A stretch of DNA of 8,200 bases from Pseudomonadota bacterium (GTDB lineage Bacteria; Pseudomonadota; Gammaproteobacteria; UBA1113): contig JAJXVQ010000047.1 in the NCBI GenBank assembly GCA_021782065.1, positions 1-8,200 of the forward strand, read 5' to 3'. Positions within the stretch are counted from its first letter, which is position 1. Each line of letters starts with the position of its first letter. A model generated the notes under the pieces. It was not told the origin of the DNA and did no database searches. It saw only the letters and a list, made by a program, of their open reading frames with translations. A program made the translations under genes and the position numbers. This document shows positions 1 to 6,901 of the stretch, piece by piece.

Positions 1-1
1 C

Positions 2-1852
2 GTGCCGAACTCGCCCCTTATCTCTCCGGTAGTAGAAGGTTCAGTACGCGCTAGACAAGATAATCTAAACGATAAAACCCGTAATTCAACGATTCCTATT
101 GTAGTACACGGCGATGCAGCTTTTATTGGTCAGGGGGTTGTGATGGAAACCTTCACCCTGTCGCAAACCCGCGGCTATAGTACCGGTGGCACTGTGCACA
201 TTGTGCTGAATAATCAAGTAGGGTTTACGACCAGCGATCCGCGCGATGCACGTTCATCGCGTTATTGCACTGATGCAGCAAAAATGATTGAAGCGCCTAT
301 TATTCACGTCAATGGTGACGACCCCGAAGCGGTGGTGAAAGCAGCGCAATTGGCTTTAGATTTTAGAATGCAATTTAATCGCGATGTGGTGATCGATTTA
401 GTATCTTATCGTCGTTTGGGTCATAACGAAGCCGATGAACCGGCTATCACACAACCGGTGATGTACAGCGTGATACGTAAACGTCCTACTGTCCTCGGCT
501 TATATGGCGATACCTTAGAGCAACAAGGCGTTATTACAGCGGCTGAGCGCGCACAATCTATAGATGCTTACAGAGCCTTATTAGATGCTGGTAAATCCGT
601 AGTGACGGTAGTAGATGATAATCCAGTGCACTTTAAAAACATCGATTGGACTCCTTATCTGAATACGGAATGGGACGCAACTTACAACAATACTATAGAC
701 AGCAAAAAGTTACATGCCTTGGCTGAAAAACTATTGACCTTACCTAAAGACTTTTCTTTACAACCGCAAGTCGCGCGTGAAATGCAAGCGCGTCAGCAAA
801 TGCTAGAAGGCAAAGAACCTTTTATGTGGGGGTTTGCTGAGAACTTGGCCTATGCTTCATTATTAGATGAAGGTTTTGGAGTGCGTATTTCGGGTCAAGA
901 TTGTGGTCGAGGCACTTTCGCACACAGACACGCAGTATTACATGATTATGAAACAGGGCAGGAATATTTACCATTGGCCCAATGTCAGCAACAAAACGCA
1001 CACGTTGCGGTGATAGATTCCATATTATCCGAAGCAGCGGTGATGGCTTTTGAATATGGTTATGCCAGTACCGATCCTAAGACTCTAGTGATTTGGGAAG
1101 CGCAGTTTGGTGATTTTGTGAATGGAGCGCAGGTGGTGATAGATCAATTCATCAGTGCCGCCGAACAAAAATGGTCGCGTTTATCCGGTTTAGCTTTATT
1201 TTTACCGCATGGCTATGAAGGTATGGGCCCTGAGCATACTTCTGCACGTCTGGAGCGTTTTTTACAATTGTGTGCGGAACATAATATGCAAGTCTGTGTA
1301 CCGACTACGCCAGCACAATGTTTTCATATGATTAGACGACAAATGCTCAGACCCTATCGTAAACCTTTAATCGTCATGACGCCCAAGAGCTTATTGCGCC
1401 ATAAATTGGCTGTGTCCACTTGGGATGATTTAGTCAAGGGTGCATTCCAACCGGTTATAGGTGAAGTAGATGATTTACCTGCAAAGAAAATCAAACGAGT
1501 TGTGTTGTGTGCAGGTCGAGTCTATTACGACCTATTGCAAAAACGACGCGACGATGCACAAAAAGATGTGGCTATCATTCGTATTGAACAATTGTATCCA
1601 TTTCCAGAAGCCCAATTGAAGGAAGTCTTAGCGCCGTATAAAGACGTTAAAGATATTGTTTGGTGTCAGGAAGAGCCGCAAAATCAAGGCGCATGGTATT
1701 CATTACAACATGCTATGCGTAAGGCGTTGATATCTGGTCAAGAATTACAATATGCGGGTCGTGTTCCTTCTGCAGCCCCTGCTGCAGGTTATCTGGCTAG
1801 ACATACGGCAGAGCAACAACAATTGGTTAAAGATGCACTTACATTAAAATAA
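2..1852 (+). CDS. sucA: 2-oxoglutarate dehydrogenase E1 component (partial, 5' end missing)
   Basis: Thiamine diphosphate-dependent E1 of the cytosolic 2-oxoglutarate dehydrogenase complex. It decarboxylates 2-oxoglutarate and passes the succinyl group to the lipoyl arm of SucB. About 616 residues are present, against roughly 930 in the E. coli protein, so about one third is missing at the N-terminus. The first in-frame GTG at base 2 is not a real start. The cofactor/Mg site is visible as HGDAAF (D38 of this fragment) with NNQVGFTT (N70-N71); their 33-residue spacing equals that of Asp333 and Asn366 in E. coli. Further family signatures are HNEADEP (H141), GRGTFAHRH (about 303-310) and QFGDFVNGAQVVIDQ. 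The stop at 1850-1852 is 15 bases before sucB, so the genes are co-transcribed. Oddity: the first seven or so residues do not match the near-invariant NPSHLEIV stretch (see findings). Identity is certain; intactness at the edge is not. Confidence 0.96.
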   Translation: MPNSPLISPVVEGSVRARQDNLNDKTRNSTIPIVVHGDAAFIGQGVVMETFTLSQTRGYSTGGTVHIVLNNQVGFTTSDPRDARSSRYCTDAAKMIEAPIIHVNGDDPEAVVKAAQLALDFRMQFNRDVVIDLVSYRRLGHNEADEPAITQPVMYSVIRKRPTVLGLYGDTLEQQGVITAAERAQSIDAYRALLDAGKSVVTVVDDNPVHFKNIDWTPYLNTEWDATYNNTIDSKKLHALAEKLLTLPKDFSLQPQVAREMQARQQMLEGKEPFMWGFAENLAYASLLDEGFGVRISGQDCGRGTFAHRHAVLHDYETGQEYLPLAQCQQQNAHVAVIDSILSEAAVMAFEYGYASTDPKTLVIWEAQFGDFVNGAQVVIDQFISAAEQKWSRLSGLALFLPHGYEGMGPEHTSARLERFLQLCAEHNMQVCVPTTPAQCFHMIRRQMLRPYRKPLIVMTPKSLLRHKLAVSTWDDLVKGAFQPVIGEVDDLPAKKIKRVVLCAGRVYYDLLQKRRDDAQKDVAIIRIEQLYPFPEAQLKEVLAPYKDVKDIVWCQEEPQNQGAWYSLQHAMRKALISGQELQYAGRVPSAAPAAGYLARHTAEQQQLVKDALTLK

Positions 1853-1867
1853 GAGAGGAAATAAAGA

Positions 1868-3019
1868 ATGTCGATTGAAATTAGAGTTCCTGCCTTGCCT
1901 GAATCGGTTGCGGATGCCACCATTCTCAAATGGCATAAAAAAGCAGGTGACAGCGTGCAACGCGATGAAACCTTGGTAGAATTAGAGACAGATAAAGTGG
2001 TATTAGAAGTGCCCGCGCCTGAAAGCGGTGTTTTAGCTGAAATTACCGTGCCTGAAGGCAAAACAGTATTGGCTGATGCTTTGCTGGGGAAATTGAATGC
2101 AGGCGCTGTAAGTACCGCAAGTGCTAAACCAGTCGATAATACTAAAGCTACAGCAGCCGCTGAAGCAGAACCACACTTAAGCCCAGCGGTGCGCCGCGCT
2201 GCTGCTGAAAACGATATCAAAGTACAAGGCTTACAAGGCAGTGGTAAGGGTGGCCGTATTGTCAAAGAAGATTTAGCACAAAAGACACCTGCCGCTGTTA
2301 GCACTGTAGCTGCAGGCTCGCGCCCTGAAGAAAGAGTGCCGATGACCCGTTTGCGTGCCAAGATCGCAGAGCGTTTAGTAGAAGCACAACACAATGCTGC
2401 CATGTTGACCACCTTTAATGAAATCAATATGCAACCGGTAATGGATTTACGCAGTCGCTATAAAGATGAATTTGAAAAAGCGCACGGCGTTAAATTAGGA
2501 TTTATGTCCTTCTTTACTAAAGCCGTCGTGGAAGCTTTGAAAAAATTTCCCGATGTGAACGCTTCTATAGATGGGACAGATATTATTTATCACGGTTATT
2601 ACGATGTGGGTATCGCTGTATCCACGCCACGTGGTTTAGTCGTACCTATCATACGCAACGCTGAAACCTTAAGCTTAGCAGGCATTGAAAAAACAATTGC
2701 CGACAGCGCAGCACGTGCACGTGAGGGCAAGCTGACGGTTGAAGAAATGACGGGCGGTACTTTTACCATTACTAATGGTGGGGTGTTTGGCTCATTGATG
2801 GCTACACCCATTATCAACCCGCCGCAAAGCGGTATTCTAGGCATGCATAAGATTCAAGAAAGACCCGTAGCCGAGAATGGCGTCGTGGTGATACGTCCGA
2901 TGATGTATGTCGCTTTATCTTATGATCATCGTATTATCGATGGTCGTGAATCTGTCAGCTTTTTAGTGGCGGTAAAACAGTTTTTGGAAGATCCCGCACG
3001 GATGTTACTTGCATTATAA
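1868..3019 (+). CDS. sucB: Dihydrolipoyllysine-residue succinyltransferase (E2 of 2-oxoglutarate dehydrogenase)
   Basis: Core E2 of the 2-oxoglutarate dehydrogenase complex. It accepts succinyl from SucA on its lipoyl arm and transfers it to CoA. The 383 residues show the usual three parts: one lipoyl domain (1-77) with the lipoylated lysine K43 in ETDKVV; a short Ala-rich linker (78-102); an E1/E3-binding domain (about 103-138, LSPAVRR to GRIVKEDL); and a second linker leading to the catalytic acyltransferase domain (about 155-383), which carries DHRIIDG with active-site H354 and D358. The length is slightly below E. coli SucB (about 405), the difference being in the linkers. The start is ATG, with GAGAGGAA at 1853-1860 seven bases upstream. 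It follows sucA by 15 bases and precedes sucC by 76 bases. The single lipoyl domain and the sucA-sucB-sucC order favour SucB over the pyruvate dehydrogenase E2. Confidence 0.97.
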   Translation: MSIEIRVPALPESVADATILKWHKKAGDSVQRDETLVELETDKVVLEVPAPESGVLAEITVPEGKTVLADALLGKLNAGAVSTASAKPVDNTKATAAAEAEPHLSPAVRRAAAENDIKVQGLQGSGKGGRIVKEDLAQKTPAAVSTVAAGSRPEERVPMTRLRAKIAERLVEAQHNAAMLTTFNEINMQPVMDLRSRYKDEFEKAHGVKLGFMSFFTKAVVEALKKFPDVNASIDGTDIIYHGYYDVGIAVSTPRGLVVPIIRNAETLSLAGIEKTIADSAARAREGKLTVEEMTGGTFTITNGGVFGSLMATPIINPPQSGILGMHKIQERPVAENGVVVIRPMMYVALSYDHRIIDGRESVSFLVAVKQFLEDPARMLLAL

Positions 3020-3032
3020 TTTTGGAACTGAG

Positions 3033-3052
3033 CCGCGACCGTTAGGGAGCGG
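3033..3052 (+). other. Compact hairpin with tandem G-A mismatches between sucB and sucC
   Basis: A 20-base inverted repeat in the 76-base sucB-sucC gap. CCGC (3033-3036) pairs with GCGG (3049-3052). The next two positions oppose GA (3037-3038) with GA (3047-3048), a tandem G-A mismatch that is stable as sheared pairs in RNA. CC (3039-3040) then pairs with GG (3045-3046), closing a GTTA loop. No T-run follows, so it does not look like an intrinsic terminator. It could act as an mRNA-processing or stability element, or be one copy of a dispersed palindromic repeat. The pairing is seen directly; the role is inferred. Confidence 0.5.
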
Positions 3053-3095
3053 AGGTAATTAAAAGATTTTTAGTAAAATAATATAGGAAACAACA

Positions 3096-4262
3096 ATGAA
3101 TTTACATGAATATCAAGCCAAAGCGCTGTTTCGTGAGTACGGCATTGCCGTGCCGCACGGTGAAGTGGTCTCTAGCGTCGATGAAGTAGCCGCAGCATTA
3201 GCCCATTTGGGTGGCGAGCGTTGGGTGGTGAAAGCCCAAGTGCATGCTGGTGGTCGCGGTAAAGCAGGCGGCGTGAAGATTGTCTCCAATAAAGAGGATG
3301 TGAAAGCAGCGGTACAAGCTTTATTAGGCACACGTTTAGTAACCTATCAAACTGATGCCAATGGTCAACCAGTACATCAAATTTTAATCGAAGAACCTTC
3401 TGCCATCGCCAAAGAATTGTATTTGGGTGCTGTGGTCGACAGAGCTTTGCGACGAATCGTCTTTATGGCGTCTACCGAAGGTGGCGTGGAAATTGAAGAA
3501 GTGGCACATAAACATCCTGAGAAGATTCTAACAACGGTGGTGGATCCTATAGTGGGCTTATTGCCGTTTCAGGCGCGTGACTTGGGCTTTAAACTAGGCT
3601 TAAATGCGGCGCAAATAAAAGAATTTACGCAGATTTTGCTGGGCTTGGGCAGATTATTTATAGACAATGATTTAAGTCTGTTAGAAGTCAATCCTTTGGT
3701 TATCAAAGAAAATGGTGAGTTAGTTTGTTTAGATGGCAAGATTAATCTAGATGACAATGCATTATATCGTCACCCTAACTTGCGCGCACAACGCGATACC
3801 ACGCAAGAAGATGATCGTGAAAATAGAGCGCATCAATGGGAACTAAATTATATTGCGCTAGATGGCGATATAGGGTGTATGGTCAATGGCGCTGGTTTAG
3901 CCATGGCAACCATGGATTTAATTAAATTGCACGGTGGGAAACCCGCTAACTTTTTAGATGTGGGCGGTGGTGCAACCAAAGAACGCGTGACAGAAGCCTT
4001 TAAAATCATTTTATCCGACGAAAAAGTCAAAGGTATTTTTATCAATATTTTTGGCGGTATCGTGCGTTGCGATATGATAGCACAAGGTATTATCAGCGCA
4101 GTCAGTGAAGTGAAAACACAGCTACCCGTAGTCGTGCGCTTAGAAGGTAATAATGCCGAATTGGCCGCACAAATTTTAGAAAAAAGTGGTTTAAACGTGA
4201 TTGCAGCTGATAGCTTTGAAGATGGCGCAAAACGTATCGTTGCCGCAGTGGAGGATAAATAA
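3096..4262 (+). CDS. sucC: Succinyl-CoA synthetase (ADP-forming) subunit beta
   Basis: Nucleotide-binding beta subunit of succinyl-CoA synthetase, which with SucD converts succinyl-CoA, phosphate and NDP to succinate, CoA and NTP in the cytosol. At 388 residues it equals the E. coli length. An N-terminal ATP-grasp domain (about 1-238) carries K46 and the glycine-rich loop AGGRGKAGG (51-59), plus E107 and the Mg-binding N199 (EVNP) and D213 (LDGK). The C-terminal ligase domain (about 245-388) has CMVNGAG (N264), FLDVGGGA and GGIVRCD, which contacts the phosphohistidine segment of the alpha subunit. The start is ATG with AGGAAA (3085-3090) close upstream. The stop overlaps the sucD start, indicating translational coupling and equal subunit output. 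ATP versus GTP preference cannot be read with confidence. Confidence 0.98.
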   Translation: MNLHEYQAKALFREYGIAVPHGEVVSSVDEVAAALAHLGGERWVVKAQVHAGGRGKAGGVKIVSNKEDVKAAVQALLGTRLVTYQTDANGQPVHQILIEEPSAIAKELYLGAVVDRALRRIVFMASTEGGVEIEEVAHKHPEKILTTVVDPIVGLLPFQARDLGFKLGLNAAQIKEFTQILLGLGRLFIDNDLSLLEVNPLVIKENGELVCLDGKINLDDNALYRHPNLRAQRDTTQEDDRENRAHQWELNYIALDGDIGCMVNGAGLAMATMDLIKLHGGKPANFLDVGGGATKERVTEAFKIILSDEKVKGIFINIFGGIVRCDMIAQGIISAVSEVKTQLPVVVRLEGNNAELAAQILEKSGLNVIAADSFEDGAKRIVAAVEDK

Positions 4263-5146
4263 TGAGTATATTAATTAATAAAGATACGAAGGTGATCTGT
4301 CAAGGTTTTACCGGTAATCAAGGTACCTTGCATTCACAACAAGCCTTAGACTACGGTACCAAATTAGTAGGCGGTGTTACTCCAGGTAAAGGCGGGCAAC
4401 TGCATTTAGATAAACCGGTATTCGATACGGTAAAAGAAGCGGTCAAAGAAACAGGGGCAACAGCTAGCGTTATTTATGTGCCTGCGCCTTTTTGTAAGGA
4501 TTCTATCGTTGAAGCTATAGATGCGGGCCTAGAACTTATCGTCTGCATCACCGAGGGCATTCCTGTTTTGGATATGTTGGCTGTACGTGCTTATTTAGAC
4601 ACAAAGAAAAATATACGTTTGATAGGTCCAAATTGTCCAGGCGTGATTACGCCAGGCGAATGCAAGATTGGTATTATGCCTGGCCATATACACAAGAAAG
4701 GTCGTGTGGGTATAGTATCTAGGTCGGGGACTTTAACCTATGAAGCTGTGTCTCAAACGACGGCACTGGGCTTTGGCCAAAGCACCTGCGTGGGTATAGG
4801 GGGAGATCCTATCCCTGGGACTACCTTTGTAGATATATTGGCATTGTTCCAAAATGATCCACAAACGGAAGCCATTATCATGGTAGGTGAAATTGGTGGT
4901 AGTGCTGAAGAAGAAGCTGCAGCCTTTATTAAGGCGCATGTAACCAAACCAGTGGTATCTTATATTGCTGGTGTAACTGCCCCTGCAGGCAAACGCATGG
5001 GACATGCAGGTGCTATTATTGCGGGCGGCAAAGGAACGGCTAAGGAAAAATTTGCGGCTTTAGAAGCTGCTGGCGTGCATACAACGCATTCTCCTGCGCA
5101 CATAGGGCAGGCGGTTGCTGAAGTCACAGGCTGGGAGGTTATTTAG
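4262..5146 (+). CDS. sucD: Succinyl-CoA synthetase (ADP-forming) subunit alpha
   Basis: CoA-binding and catalytic alpha subunit of succinyl-CoA synthetase, partner of SucC. It has 294 residues, against about 289 in E. coli; the few extra residues are at the C-terminus. The N-terminal Rossmann-type CoA-binding domain contains [10 protein letters not shown] (15-24) and GGVTPGKGG (37-45). The middle holds IGPNCPGVI (121-129). The ligase domain has [10 protein letters not shown] (152-161), MVGEIGG (E210) and the active-site phosphohistidine H248 in [10 protein letters not shown]. The ATG overlaps the sucC stop in TAATG, with GGAGG at 4250-4254 seven bases upstream, so translation is coupled to sucC. 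It is the last gene of the suc cluster: no lpd or other TCA gene follows before the structured gap and the ATPase gene. Confidence 0.98.
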   Translation: MSILINKDTKVICQGFTGNQGTLHSQQALDYGTKLVGGVTPGKGGQLHLDKPVFDTVKEAVKETGATASVIYVPAPFCKDSIVEAIDAGLELIVCITEGIPVLDMLAVRAYLDTKKNIRLIGPNCPGVITPGECKIGIMPGHIHKKGRVGIVSRSGTLTYEAVSQTTALGFGQSTCVGIGGDPIPGTTFVDILALFQNDPQTEAIIMVGEIGGSAEEEAAAFIKAHVTKPVVSYIAGVTAPAGKRMGHAGAIIAGGKGTAKEKFAALEAAGVHTTHSPAHIGQAVAEVTGWEVI

Positions 5147-5157
5147 AGCGATTTGTT

Positions 5158-5203
5158 ATCCTCGGCTGCCCGGAGTACTGAGTACAGGCTCCGGCCCGAG
5201 GAT
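5158..5203 (+). terminator. Long GC-rich hairpin after sucD (possible suc operon terminator or processing site)
   Basis: ATCCTCGG (5158-5165) pairs with CCGAGGAT (5196-5203). After an asymmetric internal loop (four bases against one), CCGGAG (5170-5175) pairs with CTCCGG (5189-5194). The apex contains two GTAC copies (5175-5178 and 5182-5185) that can pair with each other as an alternative to the last base pair. The stem starts 11 bases after the sucD stop, where an operon end or a 3'-protecting hairpin is expected. There is no T-run on either strand, so it is not a standard intrinsic terminator. It may instead stabilise the suc mRNA or be a dispersed palindrome. The hairpin is certain; its terminator role is a guess. 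Confidence 0.45.
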
Positions 5204-5293
5204 GGCAGAGTTCTGGCCTTCAGTGTTAAACTCGCATCTTCTAGCAAAATAGGTCTATAATTGTAATATATTCAATACGGATGCTAAAGCTAT
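5204..5293 (+). promoter_or_regulatory. Leader region with candidate promoter for the ATPase gene
   Basis: After the long hairpin, the sequence turns AT-rich. A perfect -10 hexamer TATAAT lies at 5256-5261, about 33 bases before the ATG at 5294. No convincing -35 hexamer lies 16-18 bases upstream (CGCATC at the 17-base spacing), so the promoter is weak, activated or not real. A second weak fold is possible upstream: GAGTT (5208-5212) with AACTC (5229-5233). No clear Shine-Dalgarno sequence precedes the ATG, suggesting low or regulated translation. All of this is sequence-pattern inference. Confidence 0.3.
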
Positions 5294-6901
5294 ATGGACG
5301 ATATAGAAAGTAGTAGTTTTAAAGCGCCGCCCGGTGTCAAGGTGGTGACCAGCAAAGCACAGTTAGCGAGTGATGATAGACCTTCGCCTGAAATGGCTGG
5401 CTGGTGTTTACAGCGCAAAAATATCATTGTTTTAAAAAGCGGTACCATCTTAACCTCTGATCCAGGCTCGCGCGATGTACAAAACTGTCGTATTGCGATG
5501 GTCAATAAAAATATACGTCCTGGTGAAGTCTTGGTCGCAGCACCTTCACTTATTAATTCCTTTCTGGAAAACTTAGGCTCTATAAAAGATTACCAACAAA
5601 TTCAGCAAGACATGGCTGAAGAAATCAGCGGTCAACAAAAGCGCTTACGTACTTTGGTGCAAGAAGCGGTAGATGCGGATGTGAGCGATATACACATGGA
5701 AATACGTACCGATGTATGCCGCATTCGTTTTCGTAAATATGGTGAATTGTATTTGCATGCCGAATGGTTCCCTCGATTAGGACGCGAAGTTGCAGCGGTA
5801 GCTTTTAATAAAGAAACCGACCATGCTACAGCGCATTTTAATCCCTTGGTACCTCAAGATGCAGCTATGCCATTGAAGGTTAAATCTGGCGATATACGTT
5901 TGCGTTTGGCCAGTATGCCTGCACACGGCGGCTTCGATATGGTGATGCGGATCTTAGGCACGGAAAAAGAGAGCAGCATCGTTTCGCTAGAAGACTTAGG
6001 CTATACCATAGAACAAATTTATATTATAAAACGCGCCATACAAATGCCGCACGGAGCGGTGTTGTTATCTGGGCCTACGGGTTCCGGTAAAACCACCACC
6101 TTGGCCGCGTGTTTGCACCTGATTAAAAATACCCGTAAGGTATATACCATTGAAGATCCGGTTGAAAAAGTTGTGCATAGCGCCACACAAGTACCGGTAA
6201 ATGTTAAAACAGACGACAGAAGCTTTGCCAGCTTTGGTCGAGCAGCATTGCGTATGGATCCCGATTACATCGTATTAGGGGAAATGCGTGATGAAGATAC
6301 AGCCAATGTCATGTTGCGCGCCACCATCACAGGTCACTTGGTGTTTTCAACCATACACACCAACTCAGCGCCGGGTATCATCTTACGCTTGGCAGATATG
6401 GGTATTTCGTCGGTGATGTTAAGCGACAGCAATGTGTTGGTATGCCTTATTTTCCAACGCTTAATTGCTGTGTTGTGTCCGCATTGTAAAATCCCTTTAA
6501 AAACGGCCAAGGCGCATGTTAACGATATGCATCGCTGGGAAATCATTTTTGGGGATGCCGTAGAGCATTTATATGCTCGTAGGCCCGGTGGTTGTAAGCA
6601 ATGTGGCAGTTCAGCTTTATCAGGCCGTAAAGTGGTTGCTGAGGTAGTCTGGGTAGATGAGAAAGGCCGTGAATACATTCAAAAGCTAGATATCTTATCC
6701 TGGGAGCGTTATTTGCGCTCTATGGGTTGGCAAACTTACCGCGACAGAGCCGTGGCAATGGTACGTGAAGGTTTAGTCGATCCTTTCGATGCCGAAGCCC
6801 TGATCGGCGAAATGAGTCTGACCGACGAAAGCAAAGGTTTTGACTACAACGTTGCGCGCGAGCAAATGGAAAAAGAAGAGGCACGTAAGAAAAAGTCGTA
6901 G
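5294..6901 (+). CDS. GspE/PilB-family secretion or type IV pilus ATPase (orphan)
   Basis: A 535-residue hexameric-motor ATPase of the type II secretion/type IV pilus superfamily; such proteins sit at the cytoplasmic face of the inner membrane and drive pilin assembly. In order: an unrecognised N-terminal region (1-118); the start of the family core with SDIHMEI (131-137); Walker A GPTGSGKTTT (260-269, K266); the Asp box TIEDPVE (285-291); a perfect T2SS E-protein signature (L319 to D333) with Walker B E330; the His box GHLVFSTIHTN (347-357); and a zinc-type C4 motif, C395/C398 and C434/C437. The C-terminal tail is Lys/Glu-rich. The C4 motif and overall layout favour a GspE/PilB-like assembly ATPase, perhaps the plasmid type IVb (PilQ-like) branch, over a PilT retraction ATPase. 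No pilin, secretin, platform protein or prepilin peptidase is nearby. The ATG at 5294 lacks a good ribosome binding site; the next in-frame ATG (M34, base 5393) has none better. Confidence 0.88.
   Translation: MDDIESSSFKAPPGVKVVTSKAQLASDDRPSPEMAGWCLQRKNIIVLKSGTILTSDPGSRDVQNCRIAMVNKNIRPGEVLVAAPSLINSFLENLGSIKDYQQIQQDMAEEISGQQKRLRTLVQEAVDADVSDIHMEIRTDVCRIRFRKYGELYLHAEWFPRLGREVAAVAFNKETDHATAHFNPLVPQDAAMPLKVKSGDIRLRLASMPAHGGFDMVMRILGTEKESSIVSLEDLGYTIEQIYIIKRAIQMPHGAVLLSGPTGSGKTTTLAACLHLIKNTRKVYTIEDPVEKVVHSATQVPVNVKTDDRSFASFGRAALRMDPDYIVLGEMRDEDTANVMLRATITGHLVFSTIHTNSAPGIILRLADMGISSVMLSDSNVLVCLIFQRLIAVLCPHCKIPLKTAKAHVNDMHRWEIIFGDAVEHLYARRPGGCKQCGSSALSGRKVVAEVVWVDEKGREYIQKLDILSWERYLRSMGWQTYRDRAVAMVREGLVDPFDAEALIGEMSLTDESKGFDYNVAREQMEKEEARKKKS

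Noticed and set aside
2..4. GTG at base 2 as a real sucA start
   Set aside because: The protein would lack the N-terminal third of E1, including conserved active-site parts. The frame is simply cut by the window edge.
1..20. Resemblance of the first bases to cloning-vector or adaptor flank sequence
   Set aside because: The similarity is short and imperfect, and it cannot be distinguished from chance without reads or a vector search.
1789..2427. A 212-codon open frame on the minus strand across sucA/sucB
   Set aside because: It lies antisense to strongly conserved sucB coding sequence, has a low-complexity Ala/Ser/Leu composition and shows no recognisable domain.
3079..3084. TAATAT as a -10 box for a separate sucC promoter
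   Set aside because: It directly abuts the sucC ribosome binding site, leaving no room for a leader, and no -35 box fits.
6334..6678. A 114-codon minus-strand frame inside the ATPase gene
   Set aside because: It is fully antisense to the conserved His box and C4 region of the ATPase and has no domain of its own.
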